Shown in pieces: positions 1-6,048 of a stretch of 6,048 bases of DNA. The notes under the pieces are model-generated. The model was not told where the DNA came from. It did not search any database and was given only the letters and a program-made list of their open reading frames with translations. The stretch spans positions 1 to 6,048 of the forward strand of contig SBFZ01000074.1 of NCBI GenBank assembly GCA_006227095.1, read 5' to 3'. Position 1 is the first letter of the stretch; each line of letters starts with the position of its first letter. The DNA is from Bacteroidota bacterium (GTDB lineage: Bacteria > Bacteroidota > Bacteroidia > Bacteroidales > VadinHA17). The position numbers were made by a program, and so were the translations under genes.

Positions 1-1076
1 AAAATGAATGCAATGGCATACAACAGCGGAGGTTTGAGATCTATTGATCCTCCATACATGGTTGATATCCAGTTGAATACCTTGATGGCGCTGGGCACGG
101 CCACAATGAAGGTCAGGAATGAAAAGAACCACCTGGCGTAATAACTCATCCCCGAGGTGAACATATGGTGCCCCCAGACGAAATATCCTACAAAGGCAAT
201 GGCAAGACTGGATATGACTATGGCTCCGTATCCGAAAACCGGTTTCTGGCTGAAGGTGGGAAAGATTTCCGTGACCACTCCCATGGCAGGAAGGATCATA
301 ATATACACAGCGGGGTGTGAGTAAATCCAGAAAAGGTGCTGGAACAGAACCGGGTCACCACCCAGTGCCGGGTCAAAGAACCCGATGTTGAGCACCCTTT
401 CGGCTATCACCATCAGAAGAGTGATACCCACAATGGGTGTTGCCAGCACCTGAATCCATGCCGTGGCATAGATGGCCCACGGAAAGAGCGGCATCCTGAG
501 CCATTTCATCCCCGGTGCCCTCATGCGGTGTATGGTCACGATGAAGTTGAGCCCTGTGAGAATGGATGAAAACCCGAGTATGAATGCGGCTGTAAGTGCC
601 CATATCACACTTGTGGCCGACTCCACGCTGTAGGGAACATAAAAGGTCCATCCTGTATCAGGTGGCCCGCTGCCCATAAACTGTGACAGCACCCCCAGCA
701 CTGCTCCTGTGATGTAAAGATACCACGAGAAGAGGTTCAGCTTCGGAAAGGCCACATCACGCGCTCCGATGAGTATCGGCAGGAAGAAGTTCCCGAAGAC
801 CGCGGCAAGGCCAGGTATCACTATCACGAAGATCATTATAATGCCGTGAATGGTGAAGAGACCGTTGTAGGTCTGTGGCTCCATGATGGTCTTTCCCGGT
901 GCTATCAGCTCTATGCGCATTAACAGTCCCAGGAAGGCTGCAACAAAGAAAAACACTATGATGGCATAGAGGTATAGCAGCCCGATGCGCTTGTGATCCG
1001 TGCTGAGCAGCCATCCGGCTATCCCCTTGTATTTACCCTGGTATTCCAGGTAACTTGGCTGTGCGTCGTTTCCCAT
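1..1076 (-). CDS. coxA: Cytochrome c oxidase subunit I, A2-type heme-copper oxidase (partial, C-terminus outside window)
   Basis: This is the catalytic subunit of an oxygen-reducing, proton-pumping terminal oxidase in the inner membrane. The ATG at 1076-1074 opens 358 codons without a stop, and the gene leaves the window at position 1. Visible landmarks in family order: N-terminal [11 protein letters not shown]; heme a ligand H77 in [10 protein letters not shown]-channel aspartate in [11 protein letters not shown]; helix VI YSHPAVY with CuB ligand H254 and the cross-linking tyrosine Y258; the CuB pair H303/H304 in [12 protein letters not shown]-channel lysine K332 in [10 protein letters not shown]; then [11 protein letters not shown]. 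The YS pair in place of the usual helix VI glutamate is the known signature of A2 oxidases such as Rhodothermus caa3. The heme a3 and second heme a ligands lie beyond the window. The start is 11 bases after the SCO stop and is preceded by AGAGGG, a weak ribosome site. Cbb3 oxidase and NO reductase are excluded by the HPxVY tyrosine and the two channel residues. Confidence 0.97.
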   Translation of the reverse strand, partial: MGNDAQPSYLEYQGKYKGIAGWLLSTDHKRIGLLYLYAIIVFFFVAAFLGLLMRIELIAPGKTIMEPQTYNGLFTIHGIIMIFVIVIPGLAAVFGNFFLPILIGARDVAFPKLNLFSWYLYITGAVLGVLSQFMGSGPPDTGWTFYVPYSVESATSVIWALTAAFILGFSSILTGLNFIVTIHRMRAPGMKWLRMPLFPWAIYATAWIQVLATPIVGITLLMVIAERVLNIGFFDPALGGDPVLFQHLFWIYSHPAVYIMILPAMGVVTEIFPTFSQKPVFGYGAIVISSLAIAFVGYFVWGHHMFTSGMSYYARWFFSFLTFIVAVPSAIKVFNWISTMYGGSIDLKPPLLYAIAFI

Positions 1077-1087
1077 AATCAACCCTC

Positions 1088-1873
1088 TTATTTTTTCCTT
1101 CTCCTCACAAGGAGTATGATCATTATCAGAACCAGGAAGAAAATGGTTATTATGCCAACTATCCTGGTTACCTGTAGCGTGTATGTCTTGCTGGCCGGAT
1201 TATAGGCGAAGCAATATTCGAGAATCCGGTTGGCCGTAGGCCTGGCAATGCCTTTCTGAGCTTCAATTACCGCCATCTTGACATCAAAAGGGAGGTAGGT
1301 CAGACCATAAAGGTAACGGGTGATCTTACCGGCCGGACTGACTACCATTATCACTGACGGATGGGCAAAATCAAGTCCCTGAGGCGTGTATTTGTATCCT
1401 GCAGCAGCAGTAATGGCGCTGATGTTCTCCTGGGTCCCTGTAAGGTAGATCCAGTCCTTCTGGTTTTCCTTGCTGATCCTCTGTACGAAATTCACCTTCT
1501 TCTCCCGGGCTTTCTCCGGGGTATCACTCGTGTTGAAGCTGATGGTAATGATCTTGTAATCAGTTCCCAGGCTCATGTCCATCTTGCTGACTACTTCAGC
1601 AATACCGTCCATAAGCGGACTGCACAGATTGGGACAGTCAAAATAGACAAAGCTCATTATGGTAGGCCTGTCAATAAGTGATCGCAGGGTCACCTGCTCA
1701 CTGTTTTCGTTATAAAACCAGAGATCAAGGGGAATGGTATCGCCAAGGTGTTCAACAACACCTACCTCAACTTCTGGCTGCCGGTAGCCTGCAGTCTTGA
1801 TTTCCTGGGCCTGAAGTGACCCTGAAAACAGATAAAGCAGTGCCCCGATGGCCGCAAATTTCAATATCTTCAT
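1088..1873 (-). CDS. sco1: SCO1/SenC/PrrC-family copper chaperone with C-terminal membrane anchor
   Basis: This 261-residue protein is a thioredoxin-fold copper chaperone expected to help build the CuA site of cytochrome c oxidase on the outer face of the inner membrane. The copper-binding set of the family is complete: the CxxxC motif C80-PNL-C84 after SFVYFD, and H171 in the [13 protein letters not shown] block. Residues 1-22 (hydrophobic, ending SLQAQ) look like a cleavable signal peptide. A single hydrophobic helix at about 238-256 followed by RRRKK looks like a C-terminal anchor. This reverses the usual SCO layout, in which the anchor is N-terminal. The region 213-235 adds an [10 protein letters not shown] segment with a further cysteine (C221). 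The start codon overlaps the stop of the upstream DoxX-like gene by 4 bases (ATGA), suggesting translational coupling. Coding sequence for oxidase subunit I follows after 11 bases, which supports a role in maturing that oxidase. A general thiol-disulfide role is possible for some family members but less likely here. Confidence 0.94.
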   Translation of the reverse strand: MKILKFAAIGALLYLFSGSLQAQEIKTAGYRQPEVEVGVVEHLGDTIPLDLWFYNENSEQVTLRSLIDRPTIMSFVYFDCPNLCSPLMDGIAEVVSKMDMSLGTDYKIITISFNTSDTPEKAREKKVNFVQRISKENQKDWIYLTGTQENISAITAAAGYKYTPQGLDFAHPSVIMVVSPAGKITRYLYGLTYLPFDVKMAVIEAQKGIARPTANRILEYCFAYNPASKTYTLQVTRIVGIITIFFLVLIMIILLVRRRKK

Positions 1874-2256
1874 TTTTCCGATTTTTTTGTTTCACTTTCA
1901 GCACAGTAACCTGCAATCATAAGCGAGCCTCCCATAAGGGAAATGTCTTTCAGCAGGGCAATCAGGACGAGGGTCCTGTCTGACCCCTGGATAAGATGCG
2001 GGATATGTATCGTAAGGATGAAAACCAGCAGGAGACCGGCCAGTATCAGGGTTGAAAGCCTGATAAACTTCTTGGTTATGATACTGATGCTTACTGCAAT
2101 CATTATCAGTCCTGTCAGAATGATGGTGTACGCTCCCAACGGGATGAATGATGTAAGCATACCCAAATAGAAATCCATCATTACCAGATGGTTGATCCCG
2201 AACACCAGGAATGGCAGGGCGAACAGGATGCGGCCTAGGGGGGCGAGGTTTTTCAT
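1870..2256 (-). CDS. DoxX-like small four-helix membrane protein
   Basis: This 128-residue protein consists almost entirely of four hydrophobic helices (about residues 8-24, 40-60, 66-88 and 97-117) with a short charged, lysine-rich C-terminus. The opening LGRILFALPFLVFGINHLV, the HIPHL segment near residue 84-88 and the LLKDISLMGGSLMIAGY ending resemble the DoxX/DoxD-like superfamily. Members of that superfamily appear beside quinone-linked redox enzymes, but most have no defined reaction. The gene is wedged between the cytochrome c and SCO genes and overlaps both neighbours by 4 bases (ATGA at each end), so its product is probably made in step with the respiratory proteins. It could be a small accessory subunit, an assembly factor or a quinone-interacting protein; the sequence does not decide. 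The family call rests on pattern resemblance by eye. Confidence 0.78.
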   Translation of the reverse strand: MKNLAPLGRILFALPFLVFGINHLVMMDFYLGMLTSFIPLGAYTIILTGLIMIAVSISIITKKFIRLSTLILAGLLLVFILTIHIPHLIQGSDRTLVLIALLKDISLMGGSLMIAGYCAESETKKSEK

Positions 2257-3209
2257 ATCTGTTGATTATTTTGTGGTTCCTGATTTCCCGGTGATGCCTG
2301 CATCCGTCCCATCAGTTCGGTGCCGACGGTAAAAATGTCTCTCAGCCTGAACATGACCAGGAAAATGAATCCCCAGACAGCAAGAACCCCCAGTCCGTAT
2401 GAAAGGATCACCCAGACCGGCGCTTTCCTGACGGTGTTCCACATGGCTCTCTTAGCCCTCAGGCTTACAGGTATTGTTACTGCTCCGGCGCTCAGAATGG
2501 TATCTTTGGAGACAGAGCCGAAAACCTGCTCATCCGTGAACTGTGCGCTGAAACTGATATTTCCCGCGGTGTCACCGGGCAGCCCTTCGGGAACGGCAAA
2601 GCGTGCTGTGCCGCTGTTGTCAGTCAGCTTTTCTTCATCAACCTGCATATGTCCGAAATATCTCATGGCAAGCAGCCGTACTCCGGCCCCTGTAACAGGT
2701 ACCGTTCCGGTCTCACTGGTGGCCGAAGCAATTACAGCGACAACCTTCGCTGCTTCATCATATGTCATCCTCATGCTTATAACCGCGCCAGGGTATGCAG
2801 ATGAGGTGATAACCTGCATCACCTTCTGCACATAGTCGCGGTTGAAACTCCTGAGATATGATACCACCTTCCAGATCTCCTCCGTGGTGAGGACACTTCG
2901 GAATGAAGGCATCTGGCCGCGTCCGACAGTGACCTTGTGGAATATCTCACCGTCACTGTTCCTCTGTATCTTTTCGGTGGCCGGATCACCCGGTGACGGC
3001 TGCAGGGCTATATAATTGTTTTTCCCGGGGTCGCCGTGACAGGAATGACAATTTATCATGTATAACCTTTCACCCTCCTTCCGGGTCTCATCGGTAAACG
3101 GAAATGTACTGAGCCGGCCCCTCCTCTCTTCGGGTACCACCCAATCCTGCCCCTTCGCGAAAGAAGGGAGCAACATAAGGCATAATATGACTCCTGCGCT
3201 GTATTTCAT
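2253..3209 (-). CDS. Membrane-anchored mono-heme cytochrome c with added beta-rich domain
   Basis: This 318-residue protein probably carries electrons from the NrfD/iron-sulfur module to the terminal oxidase on the periplasmic side. Residues 1-20 form a signal peptide (ending FAKGQ). The class I cytochrome c domain spans about 38-125: heme attachment C54-HS-C57-H58, and a likely distal methionine M100 in GRGQMPSF, followed by the usual C-terminal helix EEIWKVVSYLRSF. Residues about 138-250 contain no cysteines and read as alternating beta strands with turns (TDNSGTARFAVPEGLPGD), suggesting an immunoglobulin-like or transthyretin-like fold. A transmembrane helix at about 266-287 then anchors the protein, with a short, glutamine/asparagine-rich cytoplasmic tail. 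The gene starts 20 bases after the nrfD stop with no clear ribosome site and overlaps the DoxX-like gene by 4 bases. It occupies the place that the mono-heme cytochrome ActE holds in alternative complex III, but it is longer and differently anchored. The domain-fold call is inference. Confidence 0.92.
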   Translation of the reverse strand: MKYSAGVILCLMLLPSFAKGQDWVVPEERRGRLSTFPFTDETRKEGERLYMINCHSCHGDPGKNNYIALQPSPGDPATEKIQRNSDGEIFHKVTVGRGQMPSFRSVLTTEEIWKVVSYLRSFNRDYVQKVMQVITSSAYPGAVISMRMTYDEAAKVVAVIASATSETGTVPVTGAGVRLLAMRYFGHMQVDEEKLTDNSGTARFAVPEGLPGDTAGNISFSAQFTDEQVFGSVSKDTILSAGAVTIPVSLRAKRAMWNTVRKAPVWVILSYGLGVLAVWGFIFLVMFRLRDIFTVGTELMGRMQASPGNQEPQNNQQI

Positions 3210-3229
3210 ATCTGAATCTCAGTTAACAG

Positions 3230-4573
3230 TTACTGCGTTATCTTATCTTTTTCGCTCTCTTCTTCCGCCATCTCCCATATAGGTACAACAGGGAAGAGCT
3301 TGGCAAGAATGGTTATAATAATAAGTACCAGGACTATCGAAGCCACCGTTACCGCCGTTTCAATCAGGGTTGGTTTGTAAACAACCCACTCAACCGGTAC
3401 ATTCTGTATCGGAAGGTTCGGATGTGCCTGTCCCGGAACTACAATAATGTATCTTTTGAACCACGAGCCGACCAGAACAAACAGGGAGATGATCAGCATC
3501 GGTAATGGCCGGCGTATCTGTTTGAATAACAGTAGTATAATAGGAACAATAAGGCCAAGTATCTGTATTCCCCAGAACATTGCAGCATAGTGTCCGGTAA
3601 ATAATTCACGCAGGTGGATGGCATCTCCGGTTTTCAGCTTGTAGCCCGGGACCAGGAACTCATTGAGATTGAAATAGAAATAGACTATTCCTACCAGTAC
3701 CATAACCCTTCCCATCCGTTCAAAGGTTTCGGCATTGAGGTACTTGCCCAGACGGTAGTTTACCCTGAAGAAATACATGGCAATGATTACTGCTGCAGTT
3801 CCTGATACAAAGGCTCCTGAGATAAAGTAGGGCCCGAAGATTGTGCTGTCCCATCCAACACGAGGTGTCACTGCGAAGAGCCACGAGGTGACCGTATGGA
3901 TGGCAAAGGCTGTCGGTATGATCAGTATCAGGAGTATCCTCACTGCCTGTCCAAGAAGCCTGTATTGCACCTCATGGTGCATCCACCTGAATGAGAGTAT
4001 CTCGTATGCCTTTACCAGGAATTTCGGACGACCCTCAAGACGGTCCTTTGCAATCGCCAGGTCCGGTATCATTGGAAAAAACCAGAGCAGCAGGCTCAGC
4101 ACGAAATAGGTGGTGACCACTGTAACGTCCCACAGGATGGGTGACTGCACGCGGCCGAACATAAAGACATAGGGAAGCCTGTCCGGACGACCCATGTCAG
4201 AGATGATAACCAGACCGGCCACGGCGGCAAAGGCAATGGCAATGATCTCGGCAATCCGGGAAATGGGTTTGACCCATTTGTAGCCTATAAGTCCGAGCAC
4301 CGAGCTGATCAGCATGCCGCAGAGGCTTGTGGCGACGAAGAAGACGAAGTTTGCAATGTACATCCCCCAGCTTGTGAAATCGCGAAGCCCGGTCACCCCC
4401 AGACCCTTTCTCAGCTGAATCAGGTAGGCAAAGAGACAGGCAGCCAGAAGGGTGAAAAGGAAACCCATCCAGAGAAGGAACCCGGTATTTATCCTTACAT
4501 TCCTGAGAATGTCAGTGGCCAGGGAATTGATCTTTCCCTTTTCTTCGGGAGTATTGAAGCGTATCGCATCCAT
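3230..4573 (-). CDS. nrfD: NrfD/PsrC-family quinol-binding membrane subunit (ActC/ActF-like, ten helices)
   Basis: This 447-residue integral membrane protein belongs to the NrfD/polysulfide-reductase membrane subunit family. Members bind menaquinol within the helix bundle and exchange electrons with a periplasmic iron-sulfur partner. I count about ten hydrophobic helices, roughly at 30-52, 71-96, 106-126, 148-168, 212-235, 248-270, 286-308, 330-350, 356-373 and 402-426. The length and helix number fit the ActC/ActF type of alternative complex III better than the shorter eight-helix PsrC type. Recognisable blocks include ISDMGRPDR (124-132), HTVTSWLFAVTPRVGWDST (226-244, with H226 a candidate quinone-site residue) and FGPYFISGAF. 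The iron-sulfur gene ends 12 bases upstream and the cytochrome c gene starts 20 bases downstream, so the three are probably subunits of one complex. The direction of electron flow (quinol oxidation) is inferred from the cytochrome c and oxidase genes that follow. Confidence 0.93.
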   Translation of the reverse strand: MDAIRFNTPEEKGKINSLATDILRNVRINTGFLLWMGFLFTLLAACLFAYLIQLRKGLGVTGLRDFTSWGMYIANFVFFVATSLCGMLISSVLGLIGYKWVKPISRIAEIIAIAFAAVAGLVIISDMGRPDRLPYVFMFGRVQSPILWDVTVVTTYFVLSLLLWFFPMIPDLAIAKDRLEGRPKFLVKAYEILSFRWMHHEVQYRLLGQAVRILLILIIPTAFAIHTVTSWLFAVTPRVGWDSTIFGPYFISGAFVSGTAAVIIAMYFFRVNYRLGKYLNAETFERMGRVMVLVGIVYFYFNLNEFLVPGYKLKTGDAIHLRELFTGHYAAMFWGIQILGLIVPIILLLFKQIRRPLPMLIISLFVLVGSWFKRYIIVVPGQAHPNLPIQNVPVEWVVYKPTLIETAVTVASIVLVLIIITILAKLFPVVPIWEMAEEESEKDKITQ

Positions 4574-4585
4574 AATTGCGCCTGT

Positions 4586-5563
4586 TTAAGCTTTTTCTTC
4601 CTTATACTCTCTCTTTTCCCCCTCCTCAAACTCAAAGATCCGGTTCTTGGGGGGCAGGTAATAGACCCTGGGTTGTGTTCCCAGTTCAGGCATCAGCCTG
4701 TAACCGCCGTTATTTTCAAGCAGCTCACTCAGGCGCACGGTCATCTTGGTGGTACCATTGGTAACTGCATCCTCGTTCTCATCCCCGAAGTAGAATACCC
4801 CGTTAGGGCATGCCGAGACGCAGTAGGGGAGCATCCCCTCCCTGAGCCTGTCTGCACTGAAGAGGCATTTGGTTATGGTCCCTTTCTTCTGGGGGATATT
4901 CAGTTCAACGTCATACTCCTTGTCGCTGTCAGCCTCATGCTGTGTTGGCTCCTGCCAGTGAAATATCCTTGCCGAGTACGGGCATGCGGCCATACAGAAA
5001 CGGCAACCGATGCACCTCTCATTGTCAATCAGCACCACCCCGTCCTGTCTCTTGAAGGTGGCATCGACCGGGCATACGGAGACACACGGCGGATTGTCGC
5101 AATGCTGGCATGGCTTGGGCATGAAGTATGCCGGAGTGTTGACCGACTCCTTCATCACCAGGGTATTGATATGATACTCATACGGCCTGAGATGATGTGC
5201 GCTCTGACAAGCCTCAACACACTTCCTGGCATTGCGGCACTTTGACAGGTCAATGACCATGACCCATCTGCGGCCTGGAATACCTTCCCTTCCCCGGCTC
5301 TGCAACATCTTCAGGTCAGGTTTGAAATCGCGCATTTGCTCAACCGGTATCTCCACCAGGCGGTTGTCTTCGGTGAGCACCTTCACGTACCCTTCACGGT
5401 GTTTTGCCTTCTCAAATCGATGGCCCGAGTAAATCGCCGCTCCTCCCGTGACCGTAACAGCCCCCGCAAGTGTGACCTTCCGGAGAAAATCACGCCTCGA
5501 GTTCTCTATTACCCTGTCAAGGTCATTGCTGCGATTACCCTCCTCCTTCTTCTCTCTGGACAT
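4586..5563 (-). CDS. Tat-exported ferredoxin-like iron-sulfur protein (NrfC/PsrB/ActB-type) with two degenerate cluster motifs
   Basis: This 325-residue protein is the electron-transfer partner of the adjacent NrfD protein. A twin-arginine signal, SRRDFLRK at 22-29 followed by a hydrophobic stretch to about residue 46, sends it folded to the periplasmic face. The fold is that of four-cluster ferredoxins such as PsrB, NrfC and the C-terminal part of ActB. Motif II (C152, C155, C160, C164; CxxCxxxxCxxxCP) and motif III (C184, C187, C190, C194) are complete. Motif I has C109, C115 and C119 but alanine at 112, where the second cysteine belongs. Motif IV has C233, C248 and C252 but serine at 236 in the equivalent place. 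I read both substitutions directly in the DNA (GCC and AGT codons on the coding strand). The acidic/lysine-rich tail (304-325) is unassigned. No molybdopterin subunit is encoded nearby, unlike in Psr, Nrf-type or Act complexes. The start at 5563 places the twin arginine at a normal distance from the N-terminus. Confidence 0.94.
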   Translation of the reverse strand: MSREKKEEGNRSNDLDRVIENSRRDFLRKVTLAGAVTVTGGAAIYSGHRFEKAKHREGYVKVLTEDNRLVEIPVEQMRDFKPDLKMLQSRGREGIPGRRWVMVIDLSKCRNARKCVEACQSAHHLRPYEYHINTLVMKESVNTPAYFMPKPCQHCDNPPCVSVCPVDATFKRQDGVVLIDNERCIGCRFCMAACPYSARIFHWQEPTQHEADSDKEYDVELNIPQKKGTITKCLFSADRLREGMLPYCVSACPNGVFYFGDENEDAVTNGTTKMTVRLSELLENNGGYRLMPELGTQPRVYYLPPKNRIFEFEEGEKREYKEEKA

Positions 5564-5606
5564 TGGTAATCAGATTGTTTAAAACAGAATTTCAGGAAAT
5601 GGAATG

Positions 5607-5960
5607 CTATTCATTGAGAGTTGATTCAACAGCGCTCGTCTTCAGTGCTTTGTACCCTGTGGCATTAACTGCCTCCTTCAGCATGACAGTATCAACTTTA
5701 CCGGGTTCAAACTCAACAACGGCATTACCGTCAGTGTGTGAGGCAGTGACCGACTTCACTCCCGGAATCTTTTCCAGGCTGGTGCATATGGTGTTCTCAC
5801 ACCCGGTGCAGGTCATCCCTTCAATTGAGAGGCTGACGGTGGCAGTGGCTTCCGGGGTTTCGGCAGTTTCCTTTGAACCTGTGCTCTTCCCGCCACCACA
5901 GGAGGCCAATATTATCATGATGCACATGATAAGGCTCACAACAAGTTTTTTTCTGGTCAT
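5607..5960 (-). CDS. Heavy-metal-associated (HMA) domain lipoprotein, probable extracytoplasmic copper chaperone
   Basis: This 117-residue lipoprotein carries one HMA domain. The N-terminus MTRKKLVVSLIMCIMIILASC is a lipoprotein signal with lipobox LASC and acylated C21, followed by a glycine/serine/threonine/glutamate-rich linker (22-41). The HMA domain (42-108) has the metal motif GMTCTGC with ligands C51 and C54, and the late VNATGYKA block typical of the fold. HMA proteins bind Cu(I) through the CxxC pair. Being lipid-anchored outside the cytoplasm at the head of an oxidase operon that also encodes SCO, this one plausibly handles copper for oxidase assembly. An in-frame ATG at 6044 would give 145 residues, but that start lies upstream of the predicted promoter and would bury the signal peptide, so I chose 5960. 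The iron-sulfur gene starts 43 bases downstream. Another transition metal or a mercury-type role cannot be excluded. Confidence 0.9.
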   Translation of the reverse strand: MTRKKLVVSLIMCIMIILASCGGGKSTGSKETAETPEATATVSLSIEGMTCTGCENTICTSLEKIPGVKSVTASHTDGNAVVEFEPGKVDTVMLKEAVNATGYKALKTSAVESTLNE

Positions 5961-5999
5961 ATCTACATTGGTTAGGTTTAATAAACTAAAATCGGGCTC

Positions 6000-6030
6000 C
6001 ATAAATATATAAAAATTTTGTGCCGGCAAA
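6000..6030 (-). promoter_or_regulatory. Candidate Bacteroidota-type promoter for the operon
   Basis: On the minus strand, TTTG (6030-6027) is followed after 19 bases by TATTTATG (6007-6000). This matches the Bacteroidota primary sigma pattern of a -33 TTTG and a -7 TAnnTTTG with one mismatch and accepted spacing. It sits about 40 bases upstream of the chosen start of the HMA lipoprotein gene, in an A/T-rich stretch unlike the surrounding coding sequence. Transcription would start near 5993 and give a leader of about 30 bases. The next upstream gene is not visible, so a promoter further upstream may also contribute. Confidence 0.5.
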
Positions 6031-6048
6031 ATGGAAAAAGTCAAATAT

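Noticed and set aside
336..1014. Short open frames on both strands between 336 and 1014
   Set aside because: They overlap the oxidase subunit I frame, which reads unbroken with all family landmarks; the others are shadows.
1..1076. Identification as NO reductase or cbb3 oxidase instead of an aa3/caa3-type oxidase
   Set aside because: The helix VI HPxVY tyrosine, the D-channel aspartate and the K-channel lysine are those of A-type oxidases; NO reductases and cbb3 enzymes lack this combination.
2320..2835. 171-codon open frame on the plus strand
   Set aside because: It is antisense to the C-terminal half of the cytochrome c gene; composition is serine/threonine-rich shadow sequence with no domain.
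4673..5245. 190-codon open frame on the plus strand
   Set aside because: It lies wholly antisense to the iron-sulfur gene, whose cysteine motifs and Tat signal are clear; the plus-strand translation has no recognisable domain.
3230..5563. Polysulfide, nitrite or DMSO reductase membrane/electron-transfer pair
   Set aside because: No molybdopterin or multiheme catalytic subunit is next to the pair, and the genes run straight into cytochrome c and oxidase genes; the ten-helix NrfD fits ActC/ActF better. Not excluded absolutely, because the genes before position 6048 are unseen.
5564..5606. Terminator or second promoter in the 43-base gap between the HMA and iron-sulfur genes
   Set aside because: No GC-rich hairpin followed by a T-run and no convincing TTTG/TAnnTTTG pair is visible; the gap looks like simple operon spacing.
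5961..6044. Longer 145-residue version of the HMA lipoprotein starting at 6044
   Set aside because: The extra 28 residues precede a clear lipoprotein signal with lipobox LASC and overlap the A/T-rich stretch containing the promoter candidate, so the start at 5960 is much more likely.

Overview
The window holds one tightly packed gene cluster. All seven genes lie on the minus strand, so transcription runs from high to low coordinates. In that order they are: a small heavy-metal-associated (HMA) lipoprotein (5960-5607), a Tat-exported multi-cluster iron-sulfur protein (5563-4586), a ten-helix NrfD-family quinol-binding membrane protein (4573-3230), a membrane-anchored mono-heme cytochrome c with an extra beta-rich domain (3209-2253), a small DoxX-like membrane protein (2256-1870), a SCO-type copper chaperone (1873-1088), and the N-terminal 358 codons of cytochrome c oxidase subunit I (1076-1, running off the window edge). 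Gaps between genes are 11 to 43 bases. Two junctions are 4-base ATGA overlaps, so this reads as an operon. No stretch longer than about 90 bases lacks a gene, and I see no RNA genes, mobile elements, repeats or CRISPR.

The organism is most likely a member of the Bacteroidota. The start codons lack strong Shine-Dalgarno sequences, a Bacteroidota-style promoter (TTTG, 19-base spacer, near-match to TAnnTTTG) precedes the first gene, and the protein types (SCO with a C-terminal anchor, DoxX-like protein, cytochrome c fused to a beta domain) fit that phylum. This assignment is inference; no marker gene is present.

Together the genes look like a quinol-to-oxygen respiratory branch. The FeS-NrfD-cytochrome c trio resembles a stripped-down alternative complex III (ACIII, the Act complex) or Psr-like quinol oxidoreductase. 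It lacks, within this window, the multiheme ActA, the molybdopterin-like domain of ActB, ActD and a second NrfD protein. It would oxidise menaquinol and pass electrons to the membrane-tethered heme c. An A2-type heme-copper oxidase (YSHPAVY motif in subunit I) would then accept them. The SCO protein and the HMA lipoprotein are plausible copper suppliers for the oxidase. The most unusual detail is that the iron-sulfur protein has lost the same (second) cysteine in cluster motifs I and IV while motifs II and III are intact. By the standard pairing of such motifs, this would affect exactly the two clusters that normally face a catalytic molybdenum subunit, which this operon does not appear to have.
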